Source: Mesobacillus harenae (GTDB lineage: Bacteria; Bacillota; Bacilli; Bacillales; Cytobacillaceae). From it: 64,000 nt of DNA. The position numbers and the translations under genes are program-made. Under the pieces are notes generated by a model. The model did no database searches. It was given only the letters and a program-made list of their open reading frames with translations, and was not told the DNA's origin. Of this stretch, positions 42,494-51,050 are shown in pieces (position 1 is the first letter of the stretch; every line of letters starts with the position of its first letter). The stretch spans positions 124,001 through 188,000 of the forward strand of contig NZ_JABUNR010000006.1 in assembly GCF_013343715.1 (NCBI RefSeq), given 5' to 3'.

Positions 42494-45400
42494 ATGTTAA
42501 GAAAATATCATATCGTTGCCATTCCTATTAGAATTGTGGTAAATACGTTTGGTGACCACAATCCTAATGGGAGAATTTATGTTTTAAAAGAGAATGAACA
42601 GAAGGCAAAAGATCTTGTGAAAAAGAATCCATTTACACCGGTAGATTTAATAGAACCGCTGACAATCCGGGCAAATGAAGGAGATACCGTTGAAATCTTA
42701 TTTGAAAATCAGCTGAATTTTGCGGCAGGCATGCATTTTCAAGAAATTGATTATAACGTACTTACGTCGGACGGGGCAGATGCAGGCTTTAATCCTGACA
42801 CAACCGTAAATCCAGGAGAGAAAATAGTATACACTCTTTATGCAACTCGAGAAGGCACCTGTTTCTTCACAGATCTCGGGAATGTTTCTAGCACTGAAGA
42901 GGGTTCAAGTGTTCAAGGGTTGTTTGGAGCACTTTTAGTTCAAAAGAGAGGCTCATCCTGGACCGATCCAATAACTGGCAGGCCTTTGAACAGCGGTTTA
43001 TATGCTGATATCCATCATCCATTTTTGCCCTCATTTAGAGAGTATGCATGGTTTTTCAATGACGAAATGGAAATAAAGGATTTAACAGGCAATAACCCTT
43101 TAAACCCGATGACCAACCAGGAGGCTGAGTCTTTTCACGGGGTAAACCTGCGTTATGAGCCAGCAACCAATCGAAAACGTTTGATTGATGAAGGAGTCGT
43201 TTGTCCAGATTGTGACGGGGAGGAGGTTCATCATGATTCATGGGTTTTTGGCGACCCTGCTACCCCGATTCTTCGCGGCTACAAAGGAGACCCTGCCATT
43301 ATTAGGTTAATCCACGCAGGTGTAAAGGAAACCCATGTGTTTCATTATCATGTCCATACCTGGCTCAGTGACCCTTCAAATACACAATCCGAAATCGTTG
43401 ATGCCCAGTCCATCAGTCCACAGTCCCATTATGATGTCCAGCCGCTTTATGGGCTTGGCAGCCTGCAGGGAGCAATAGGGGATGCGATTATTCACTGTCA
43501 CTTATATCCCCATTTTGCAGCGGGAATGTGGGGAATTAATCGGGTATTTGATACGCTTCAGGATGGTTCTCAATGTTACCCGAACGGGGAACCGATCGCA
43601 GCCCTTCAGCCCCTGCCAGACCGTCCGGAACCGCCAAGGCCAACTCTGGAACGACCTGGTTTCCCTAACTTTATTCCTGGAAAGGTTGGTCTTAAGGCAC
43701 CTAGGCCGCCGCTCGGTATTGTCGGAGGCAGGGATATGACAGAAATGGAGAGAAATGCAGCAATCCCTAATGCACGACCGGGTGCTGTGTTTGTTGATCC
43801 ATGCATGGAAGATCCGGCAGTAGTGGAATTTAACGTTTCTGCAATTGAGATGCCGCTTGTCTACAATAAACAGGGCTGGCACGACCCTAAAGGACGTCTT
43901 TATGTGTTTGATGAAGAACTGGACGATGTTTTATCTGGTAAAAAAGAGCCGGAACCACTTGTCTTTCATGTTCCGGCAGCCACGTGCATCAGACTGAATC
44001 TTACAAACAGGCTCCCACATGTTCTTGATGGTGATGCGTTCCAATTGGTGACCAGGGCCTATGAAGTTGGTTTTCATATTCATTTCGTAAAATTTGACGT
44101 ACTTGTAACCGACGGAGCCAATGTAGGATGGAATTACGACACGTCAGCTTTACCAGGTGAAACGATACAATACGAATGGTATGCCGATACAGAGCTAAAA
44201 GCATTTTTCCTGCATGATCATTTATTTGCAAATGCTCATCAGCAGCATGGTGTTTTCGGTGCAGGGGTGATTCAGCCGCGCTTTTCCCAGTTTTTCGATT
44301 CGAGAACAGGGGAGGAAGTGGATCATGGCACACAGGTTACCGTATCCCACCCGCTTATTCCTGATTATCGGGACCTAACCCTTTATGTTCATGATTTTGC
44401 CTTGTTGTTCAATAAAGACGGATGCCCGATCCAACCTCCTGAGTATCCTGGGTCAGATGATGATCCTGGTGTTTTCGGCGTCAACTACAAATGTGAACCA
44501 CTTCAATTCCGGCTTGGGAAAGATTGTGACCCAGCTTATTCATTCAGCTCTTATGTTCATGGAGATCCAGTTACGCCCATTCTGCGTGCCTATGAAGGAG
44601 ATTCAATCAGAATTCGGCTTTTACAGGGGGCACATGAGGAGTCACACAGTTTTAATGTACATGGCCTTAAATGGAGTCAGGAACGGAAGGATTTGAATTC
44701 CGACACTAAAGCCCAGCAGCACATTGGGATTTCGGAGTCCTTTACTTTTGAAATGGAAGTCCCTTACTCTGGTGATTATCTCTGGGCCTTTGAAACGGAA
44801 GAAGATGTATGGCTTGGCACCTGGGGCCTGATTAGGGCCTATGACGAACTTGTTGATGATTTAATCGTTCTCCCAGATCGGGCATGTCTGCCGCCACGAT
44901 CGAAGCCGCTTCCAACAAAGACAGGCAAACCGCCGATTCGCGCCAATCCGCAGGCAAGTTTGCCGCCTTACGCATTTCCTGGTACACCGGTGCGAAAATA
45001 TGATGTGGTCGCGTTTCAGACACCGATTATCTATAACTCTTATGGAGATCATGATCCGTTTGGAATCGTCTTTGCCCTTGCAGAAGATGTAGAAGATATC
45101 CTTTCAGGCAAAAAGAATCCTGAACCATTGGTTTTAAGAGGGAATGTCGGCGACCTCGTTGAAGTCTCGTTAACTAGCATGCTTAAGAAAGAGCTGTTTC
45201 CTTATCCTGATGGAATCCACCCATATCCTCCAGTAAAAGAACAAGCTTTTTACCCGCCATCCTTGAGGATCTCCCTGCACACCAATTTACTGGATTATGA
45301 TGTCAAAACTTCTAGTGGAGAAACTGCCGGATATAACCTTGATCAAACTGTTGGTCCAGGTGAAGTGATTACTTATCGATGGTATGTTGATCAACAGTAC

Positions 45401-46138
45401 GGAACATGTGCAATGTGGGATATGGCAGACTTGCGGAATCACCGGTCCTTTGGTACGTTCGGGGCTTTTATAGCTGAATCGAGATTTACATCTTACCATG
45501 ATCCTTATTCACTTCAACCGGTAAAAACAGGAACAAATGTTGTTCTTAAGCATCCAACTCTTCCGGATACAAGAGAATTTGTCATGATTATGCATGATGG
45601 CGTACGGCTTGAGGATAAAAACGGACAGCTCATCATTGACCCAAAGGATGGTGTCATTCCAGAGGTCGAGGAGCTGGAGGTTGACACCTATGATTACGGG
45701 TCAAGAGGCTTTAACTACCGCACAGAACGCCTGATTAACCGCTATCGAGAGCTTCCTGAAATGAGTAAGCTTTTTTCATCCGAGCTTTTCGGAGACCCTG
45801 CCACCCCTATTTTTGAAGCTTATCCAGGTGAACCGGTTACGATTCGTTTAACAAATCCTGCAGAACGGAGACGGGCTCATACGTTTCATCTGCATGGCCA
45901 CGCTTGGAAGTTTGACAGTAAGGATTTGGACTCAATGGTTCAGTCGTTTGTCGGACATCTTGTCGCAGGTCAAACCGAAAATCTGCGGCTATTGGGCGGA
46001 GCAGGCAGCACGTATCATTTTCCTGGTGATTATTTATATCGGTCCGGAAATGTCCGATGGGATATCGAACTTGGAATGTGGGGGATTTTTAGAGTCCATG
46101 ACAAGCTGAAGCCACATTTGCCAAGACTCGAGGATTGA
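42494..46138 (+). CDS. mnxG: MnxG-like multicopper oxidase, Mn(II) oxidase
   Basis: 1214 residues, almost the 1217 of SG-1 MnxG and far longer than ordinary laccases. Six cupredoxin-like domains are suggested by repeats of GDP-(A/V)-TPI(L/F). Copper motifs: HVFHYHVHTW (H281-W290), the type 1/trinuclear motif IIHCHLYPHFAAGMWG (H334, C335, H336, H340, M345), FLHDHLFANAHQQH (H574 onward) and HTFHLHGHAW (H1129-W1138). MnxG oxidizes Mn(II) to Mn(IV) oxide on the spore surface. No signal peptide, consistent with spore-coat or exosporium assembly from the mother cell. ATG 42494 follows GGGAGGA; the frame upstream lies in mnxF. Confidence 0.88.
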   Translation: MLRKYHIVAIPIRIVVNTFGDHNPNGRIYVLKENEQKAKDLVKKNPFTPVDLIEPLTIRANEGDTVEILFENQLNFAAGMHFQEIDYNVLTSDGADAGFNPDTTVNPGEKIVYTLYATREGTCFFTDLGNVSSTEEGSSVQGLFGALLVQKRGSSWTDPITGRPLNSGLYADIHHPFLPSFREYAWFFNDEMEIKDLTGNNPLNPMTNQEAESFHGVNLRYEPATNRKRLIDEGVVCPDCDGEEVHHDSWVFGDPATPILRGYKGDPAIIRLIHAGVKETHVFHYHVHTWLSDPSNTQSEIVDAQSISPQSHYDVQPLYGLGSLQGAIGDAIIHCHLYPHFAAGMWGINRVFDTLQDGSQCYPNGEPIAALQPLPDRPEPPRPTLERPGFPNFIPGKVGLKAPRPPLGIVGGRDMTEMERNAAIPNARPGAVFVDPCMEDPAVVEFNVSAIEMPLVYNKQGWHDPKGRLYVFDEELDDVLSGKKEPEPLVFHVPAATCIRLNLTNRLPHVLDGDAFQLVTRAYEVGFHIHFVKFDVLVTDGANVGWNYDTSALPGETIQYEWYADTELKAFFLHDHLFANAHQQHGVFGAGVIQPRFSQFFDSRTGEEVDHGTQVTVSHPLIPDYRDLTLYVHDFALLFNKDGCPIQPPEYPGSDDDPGVFGVNYKCEPLQFRLGKDCDPAYSFSSYVHGDPVTPILRAYEGDSIRIRLLQGAHEESHSFNVHGLKWSQERKDLNSDTKAQQHIGISESFTFEMEVPYSGDYLWAFETEEDVWLGTWGLIRAYDELVDDLIVLPDRACLPPRSKPLPTKTGKPPIRANPQASLPPYAFPGTPVRKYDVVAFQTPIIYNSYGDHDPFGIVFALAEDVEDILSGKKNPEPLVLRGNVGDLVEVSLTSMLKKELFPYPDGIHPYPPVKEQAFYPPSLRISLHTNLLDYDVKTSSGETAGYNLDQTVGPGEVITYRWYVDQQYGTCAMWDMADLRNHRSFGTFGAFIAESRFTSYHDPYSLQPVKTGTNVVLKHPTLPDTREFVMIMHDGVRLEDKNGQLIIDPKDGVIPEVEELEVDTYDYGSRGFNYRTERLINRYRELPEMSKLFSSELFGDPATPIFEAYPGEPVTIRLTNPAERRRAHTFHLHGHAWKFDSKDLDSMVQSFVGHLVAGQTENLRLLGGAGSTYHFPGDYLYRSGNVRWDIELGMWGIFRVHDKLKPHLPRLED

Positions 46139-46180
46139 CTGCCGGTACGGAGTTTTTTATATAAGAAGGGAGGTGAATGG

Positions 46181-47089
46181 ATGGAGGACGAAAGGAAAAA
46201 TACTCATAGCGCTCCCGAGAAGGATAACCATTTTTGCATTCCCGAGCAGTGTTGTCCCGAACGAAAGGAAACTCCAATGTATCCTTCGCCAACCTCCTGT
46301 CTGCCAGAAGACGAATTGGAGGAACTTGAAAAGAGAATAGCTGAAGCGAACCGGCTGCTTCTAGATTTAGGTCTCTCGGGTGATCTGCCAATTGAAGGAC
46401 GACGAATTGCTTTAACCGGCTTAATCGGTAAGATGGTCAAAGTTAAACTTAATTGTGACGCTGAAGAAGCTGAAGAACCTGATAATGCAATAGAAATTAG
46501 AGAAAATCCAAATGAATCGGAAAAACTCGCGAAGACAGAAGCTCAGGGTTTTTCAAGAAAGAAAAAACGCAAGAAAGTGAGCTTGAATAAAAGAGGAAAA
46601 AAAAGACGTACTAAACTAAAGCGAAGCGGAGTACGTTCAGCCGGAAACTCGGCAAAGACTACAAAGAGCACGAATGTATTAGAAGGGAAAGTCCAGCTTG
46701 TGGGGCGTGACTTTGTCTTATTATCAGTTGAAGAAAATCACTATGCGATTCCGCTTAAGAAGGTTTCTTCTACCTTATCTTCTAGTCGAATAGAGGAATC
46801 TGAAGACGAACCAAGCCTGCTTGATATTGACCCTTGTTTCAGGCGCTCGCTGACTTTTCATTTTGGAGAAACGGTAGCTTCTTCCCCGCATTTAATCAAC
46901 TTGTTTTATGGATTACCGTTTGCTTTATACCTTCTGACGCTGGAATCCGTAAAGACTATGGTAAAAACAGCAGATGAACTTGTATCAGGAAATGTTAGAG
47001 AGGTGTGCAGTAATTCACTATCGCTAACAGATCAAAAGGGAAATGAGCGAGTCATTCCGATCAAAAGCATCTGTTATATTATGAAATAA
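46181..47089 (+). CDS. Mnx-operon distal protein with basic linker and beta-barrel segments
   Basis: 302 residues. N-terminus with Cys residues (FCIPEQCCPE), then a leucine-rich helix (about 45-75), a segment GLIGKMVKVKLN, a strongly basic linker (about 125-160, runs of KKKRKK and KKRRTK), then KVQLVGRDFVLLSVEENHYAIPLKKV and a last SGNVREVCSNSLSLTDQKGNERVIP unit. The G-R-D-F-V-x-L ... IP pattern matches the first gene of the operon. Last gene of the operon, 42 bases after mnxG; GGGAGGTG precedes the ATG. Function unknown. Confidence 0.66.
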   Translation: MEDERKNTHSAPEKDNHFCIPEQCCPERKETPMYPSPTSCLPEDELEELEKRIAEANRLLLDLGLSGDLPIEGRRIALTGLIGKMVKVKLNCDAEEAEEPDNAIEIRENPNESEKLAKTEAQGFSRKKKRKKVSLNKRGKKRRTKLKRSGVRSAGNSAKTTKSTNVLEGKVQLVGRDFVLLSVEENHYAIPLKKVSSTLSSSRIEESEDEPSLLDIDPCFRRSLTFHFGETVASSPHLINLFYGLPFALYLLTLESVKTMVKTADELVSGNVREVCSNSLSLTDQKGNERVIPIKSICYIMK

Positions 47090-47125
47090 AACATCCCCCT
47101 GATGCAGCAGGGGGATGTTATTTTC
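47090..47125. terminator. Bidirectional terminator of the mnx-type operon
   Basis: Perfect 12-bp stem (47090-47101 with 47108-47119), 6-base loop, T-rich on both strands; separates convergent genes. Confidence 0.88.
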
Positions 47126-47144
47126 TATTTGACCTTCGCATGAT

Positions 47145-47825
47145 TTAATTTTTCTCATCTAGCTCAATCCATTTAATTGTATCAAACGGAATCATTCGGA
47201 AGTTTCTAGGTCTGCTTCTTTTTGTTTTCTGTGAGTTGCATGTTCTTATAGTTTTCTTTAATTTAGCTTTTTTAACCAATCTCCGAACTTCAATAAAATC
47301 AGAACCTACCATGCATAGCTTAGCGGTAATTATTTTTGAACCTTCACCTGTATGCAGACATATCTTCACTCTGCAATCAAGCAGCTGCCTTAATCTGAAT
47401 GCCATCCCGCTATGAAGTCCGCCAAGACGAACCAAAAAGTTACTGTCACAATAATGGCGACTATAGAAATGGTGACGGTCTCTGCAACGCTCACAATTGT
47501 TATGGGAAGGATGGTGGTCCCTGCAACTCTCATAATGGCGATTGAAGTGGTGATGGTCCCTGCAATGTTTACAGTGGCTATAGGAATAATGGTAATCATT
47601 GTTGTAACTATTACGATCGAGGTTGCTGTTTGACTGGAATCCTAAGGAGTGAATAGAGTTCTCTCCCTGCGGATCGGAAAGGCCATAAGAAGAATCCGTG
47701 TGAGAGTGGGAAGGATCTGAATCCCTCTTTGAATGTTCAGTTGAAAAATGCAAGGGAAAGTAAGCTTCCAAGTTTCGTCCGCAACTTGAGCACTTGTGGT
47801 TATTATAGTGATGTTCATTGTTCAT
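47145..47825 (-). CDS. Cys/His-rich repeat protein with C-terminal beta-barrel segment
   Basis: 226 residues. CSSC at 12-15 is a possible zinc or copper knuckle. Residues 79-126 are extremely His/Cys-rich, with CRDHHH-type units (C85, C88, C101, C111, C114, C126 and about 14 His). The C-terminal third (KLCMVGSDFIEV ... IPFDTIKWIEL) follows the same small beta pattern as the operon genes opposite. ATG 47825 follows AAGGAGG; the longer frame to 48005 runs through the upstream gene. Probably a metal-binding spore-surface protein. Confidence 0.68.
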   Translation of the reverse strand: MNNEHHYNNHKCSSCGRNLEAYFPLHFSTEHSKRDSDPSHSHTDSSYGLSDPQGENSIHSLGFQSNSNLDRNSYNNDYHYSYSHCKHCRDHHHFNRHYESCRDHHPSHNNCERCRDRHHFYSRHYCDSNFLVRLGGLHSGMAFRLRQLLDCRVKICLHTGEGSKIITAKLCMVGSDFIEVRRLVKKAKLKKTIRTCNSQKTKRSRPRNFRMIPFDTIKWIELDEKN

Positions 47826-47859
47826 ATTTTTCCTCCTTTCCAATTGTTGTTTAGATTCA

Positions 47860-48039
47860 TTAGCTGGGGTTAGCGGCGGCAAGACGGGCGATGTGCAGAA
47901 TTTTTTTTCTAGGCGGCATAGTGCGCCCCTGAGGGTAGTGAGGGTCACCAGGACAATACTTAATCCCATAAAGCCGTGACTTTTTACAGCAGCATTGTTT
48001 TTCATGATAGTAAAAGCAATGACAGCAAGACTCTCCCAT
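47860..48039 (-). CDS. Small Cys-rich protein
   Basis: 59 residues: MGESCCHCFYYHEKQCCCKK, then a GIKYCPGDPHYPQG segment and a basic PPRKKILHIARL tail. Eight clustered Cys or His residues in the first half suggest metal binding or disulfide cross-linking, as in spore-coat proteins. ATG 48039 follows a GGGGGG site. It is 34 bases upstream of the Cys/His-rich repeat gene and likely co-transcribed from the sigma-K-like promoter at 48062. Confidence 0.62.
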   Translation of the reverse strand: MGESCCHCFYYHEKQCCCKKSRLYGIKYCPGDPHYPQGRTMPPRKKILHIARLAAANPS

Positions 48040-48061
48040 TGTATCCCCCCTTTCTATTAAC

Positions 48062-48088
48062 AAGCTATGCTTGTATAAGAAAATCGGT
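48062..48088 (-). promoter_or_regulatory. Sigma-K-like promoter of the Cys/His-rich pair
   Basis: Minus strand -10 CATAGCTT (48069-48062), matching CATANNNT, with AC 17 bases upstream; 23 bases before the small Cys-rich gene. Confidence 0.5.
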
Positions 48089-48269
48089 TATACAGCCGCC
48101 CGCATTCGAGGAAAATGGGCTTACTCTATAAACTCTTTTCTTTTTTAGGGAAACTGCACCTTTATCGCCGCCCACCATACGATAATATAGGCGATTACGT
48201 TTATACAGTCCGATCCTATAGATTCAGATTTTCATTATGTTCCAAATTCGTATCTCTAAAGGGGGAATG

Positions 48270-48893
48270 ATGACAATGGAAACGAAACATTGGCGAAAGG
48301 TCCAGCTTTTCTTTTTTAGCTTAATGATTCTCGCATGGGTTATTTTCGGGCTCATCCCAAAATTAAATTCTCCAGAAGGGGAAGGACTTCCTGTTTTAGA
48401 TCAGGCTGTTCCTTTTATACTTGAGGATGCTTACCAAGAAGCTTATGATTCTAACAATCAAAAAGTGAAGCTTTTAGCTTTCTTCTACACAAATTGTCCT
48501 GACATCTGCCCAATGACAATGATGGATTTTGCAAAGCTCCAGGAGGAGTTAAAAGAAAAGCAATTGTTTGGCTCCAAAGTAGAGCTGATAGCGATTACTC
48601 TTGACCCGAAGGTTGATACCTCTGAAGTCATAGCTTCTTATGCAAAAAAATTTAAGGCAGATCAACAAGGCTGGAAATTTCTTAGGGGTACACCTGAACA
48701 GACAAAAACTATTGCGGACTTTTACCATATGAAATATAAAAAGACAGAGGGAAACTTTATTGCGCACAACACAACCATGTTCCTCATTGACCAAAACAAT
48801 CAAATCAGGGGATTGTATGATATGGCAAATGCCAAAAACAGTGTTGATACAGCACAAATCATGGAGGCAATTGAAAGGCTCACAAACAAATAA
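48270..48893 (+). CDS. SCO1/SenC-type copper-thiol protein
   Basis: 207 residues. One N-terminal membrane anchor (about 10-28), then a thioredoxin-like fold. C76 and C80 form the SCO motif CPDIC and H166 (AHNTTMFLID) completes the copper site. SCO proteins deliver copper or reduce disulfides during assembly of copper enzymes on the outside of the membrane. B. subtilis YpmQ serves cytochrome oxidase; in Bacillus SG-1 a redoxin/SCO-like MnxC belongs to the mnx operon. Here it lies divergent from the Cys/His-rich pair at the island edge. Start uncertain among ATG 48267, 48270 and 48276. Confidence 0.85.
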   Translation: MTMETKHWRKVQLFFFSLMILAWVIFGLIPKLNSPEGEGLPVLDQAVPFILEDAYQEAYDSNNQKVKLLAFFYTNCPDICPMTMMDFAKLQEELKEKQLFGSKVELIAITLDPKVDTSEVIASYAKKFKADQQGWKFLRGTPEQTKTIADFYHMKYKKTEGNFIAHNTTMFLIDQNNQIRGLYDMANAKNSVDTAQIMEAIERLTNK

Positions 48894-49074
48894 GATGAAG
48901 GGATGAACTAAAGCTGGCGGAACCCTCGCTGGCTTATTTTAATGGATGAAATTTTGATAATGGATTACTTTTGATTAAAATTTGCTATTTTTCGTAAAAA
49001 AACGCAATAATTAGAAGGTTATTGGGAAAACAAACTACATAAGCAGTAGTTGTAATATGAAAGTAGGGATATTT

Positions 49075-50829
49075 TTGTCTAATTTTAAATCACTTGGAGT
49101 ATCTGATGAATTAGTGAACACCTTAAAAAGCCAGGGAATAGATGTACCAACACCTATTCAGGCTCAGGCTATTCCGTTGTTAATGGAAGGAAAAGATATT
49201 GTGGCTCAATCGCAAACAGGAACAGGAAAAACATTTGCGTTTGTACTGCCAATTCTTGAAAAAATAGATGCGGGAAATCCGCATATTCAGGCACTAATTG
49301 TTACGCCTACAAGGGAACTCGCTTTACAGATTACCAATGAAATAAAGAAGTTAATTGCTGATATGGAGGGTGTGAACATTTTGGCCGTTTATGGGGGCCA
49401 GGATGTTGAGAGCCAGCTAAAAAAACTCAAAAAAAATATTCACATCGTCATTGGGACACCTGGCCGTTTGTTAGATCATATTCGCAGAGAAACGGTCGAT
49501 TTTTCACAAACTTCCTTTCTTGTGCTTGATGAAGCCGATCAGATGCTTCATATAGGTTTTTTGAACGAGGTAGAAGATATAATCGAACAAACGCCTTCGT
49601 CGAGGCAGACTTTACTGTTTTCAGCAACGATGCCGGATGAAATTCGCAGATTGGCCCGTCGGCATATGCGTGAGCCTGAAAATATTCAAATCGAGAAAAC
49701 ACAGGCTCCGCTTGCAAATATTAAACAGATTGCCCTCAGTACAATTGACCGCGCCAAGCAGGCAGATTTAATCGACGCTTTAAATGTATACAGGCCGTTT
49801 CTGGCGGTTATTTTTTGTCGAACGAAACGCCGAGTCAGTAAGCTTTACGATGCATTAAAAACCGAGGGATTTAATGCAGATGAACTTCATGGGGACCTCT
49901 CACAGGCCAAGAGGGAACAGGTAATGAAAAGATTCCGTAATGCGGATATTCAATTTCTGATTGCAACGGATGTTGCTTCAAGAGGGTTAGATGTGGAAGG
50001 TGTAACACATGTATTTAACTATGATATGCCAGAGGATACTGAAAGCTATATCCATCGAATCGGAAGAACAGGCCGAGCCGGCAATGAGGGGTTAGCGATT
50101 TCTTTTTATACACCAAATGACCGTCAGATGCTTGAGACCATTGAAAAGGAACTAAAATTGCGTATTGAAAAGAAAAACATCGGGAATGCAAGAAAAGCTG
50201 ATGGTGATGGGGAAGACGGCGGCAGAGGAAGAAGAAAACCTGAACATAAAAACGATTCACGAAAGGGTCGCTCAAAAGGCGGAAATACAACAGCCCGAAG
50301 ACCAGATCGGGTAAACGGCCAAAGAAACGAATTTGGGGGCAGCCGTGAGGATCGATCGGGAAACAGAAGCCGAGACAAGCGGGGAGATAGAGACGATAAC
50401 CGCAGTGACAGCAGGCCGGGCAAAGGGGCTGTTGGTGAGAGAAGCCGCAGGGACAGGCAGAGCAGCCGCCCAGGTGAGAGCCGTACGAACGAAAATCGAA
50501 CGACGTATGGGAATAGAACCAGATCTGAAGGCAATCGCGGTGAGGGACCAGGCCGGTTCACTGGAGGGGGTCGAGGAGACAGGAACGACCGCTCAGATAA
50601 CAGCCGTACCCATAGAAAGGGAAATCGTAAAGAAATGGGCATCCGCAGCGGAGCCAGCCAAAATGAGGAAAGGCCGGCTCGCGAGCGAAAACCAGAGGAT
50701 CGGACACGAGGCAGTCAAAAGGGACAGCGTCCTGCAGAGGGCGGTTCACGTGCTCAAAATGAGCGTAGGAGTCCTGGCGCCAGTAGAGGACCAAGAAAGT
50801 CTGAAAAAAACAGCCGCGGACCAAAATGA
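49075..50829 (+). CDS. DEAD-box RNA helicase with RG-rich tail (CshA-like)
   Basis: About 584 residues. All motifs are visible: Q motif (TPIQAQAIP), [40 protein letters not shown] and [10 protein letters not shown]. From about residue 365 the tail is Arg/Gly/Asp/Asn-rich and disordered, an RNA-binding tail as in CshA or DeaD. It unwinds short RNA duplexes in mRNA decay, ribosome assembly or cold response. The start is either ATG 49057 or TTG 49075; the latter gives the normal N-terminus (SNFKSLGVS) with TAGGGA upstream. Confidence 0.9.
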   Translation: MSNFKSLGVSDELVNTLKSQGIDVPTPIQAQAIPLLMEGKDIVAQSQTGTGKTFAFVLPILEKIDAGNPHIQALIVTPTRELALQITNEIKKLIADMEGVNILAVYGGQDVESQLKKLKKNIHIVIGTPGRLLDHIRRETVDFSQTSFLVLDEADQMLHIGFLNEVEDIIEQTPSSRQTLLFSATMPDEIRRLARRHMREPENIQIEKTQAPLANIKQIALSTIDRAKQADLIDALNVYRPFLAVIFCRTKRRVSKLYDALKTEGFNADELHGDLSQAKREQVMKRFRNADIQFLIATDVASRGLDVEGVTHVFNYDMPEDTESYIHRIGRTGRAGNEGLAISFYTPNDRQMLETIEKELKLRIEKKNIGNARKADGDGEDGGRGRRKPEHKNDSRKGRSKGGNTTARRPDRVNGQRNEFGGSREDRSGNRSRDKRGDRDDNRSDSRPGKGAVGERSRRDRQSSRPGESRTNENRTTYGNRTRSEGNRGEGPGRFTGGGRGDRNDRSDNSRTHRKGNRKEMGIRSGASQNEERPARERKPEDRTRGSQKGQRPAEGGSRAQNERRSPGASRGPRKSEKNSRGPK

Positions 50830-50845
50830 TAAAAGTGAATGATTT

Positions 50846-50881
50846 AAGCTTAGCCTAGAAAAATGAGGCTAGGCTTTTCTT
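50846..50881 (+). terminator. Terminator after the DEAD-box helicase
   Basis: 11-bp stem with one wobble (50846-50856 with 50866-50876), 9-base loop, T-rich tail. Confidence 0.8.
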
Positions 50882-51050
50882 TATTGAATAAAAGATAGTA
50901 CTTAGGTTGTATTTAGATATGGCATCTGCTGTATAGGAATCAAGAGGGACACTCCCTTATAATTTCTTTAGGTATAGAAATTTTCCATAAGGTCTTGTAA
51001 CCGTATTCATTTTTGAGAAAAACTATTTTAAAAAATGTGGGGGTGTCTAG

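Noticed and set aside
47390..47633. Long plus and minus ORFs opposite the Cys/His-rich gene
   Set aside because: Shadow frames produced by the repeated CRDHHH codons; no start signals.
49900..50840. Long overlapping ORFs on both strands in the helicase tail
   Set aside because: They are shadows of the GC-rich Arg/Gly tail coding sequence.
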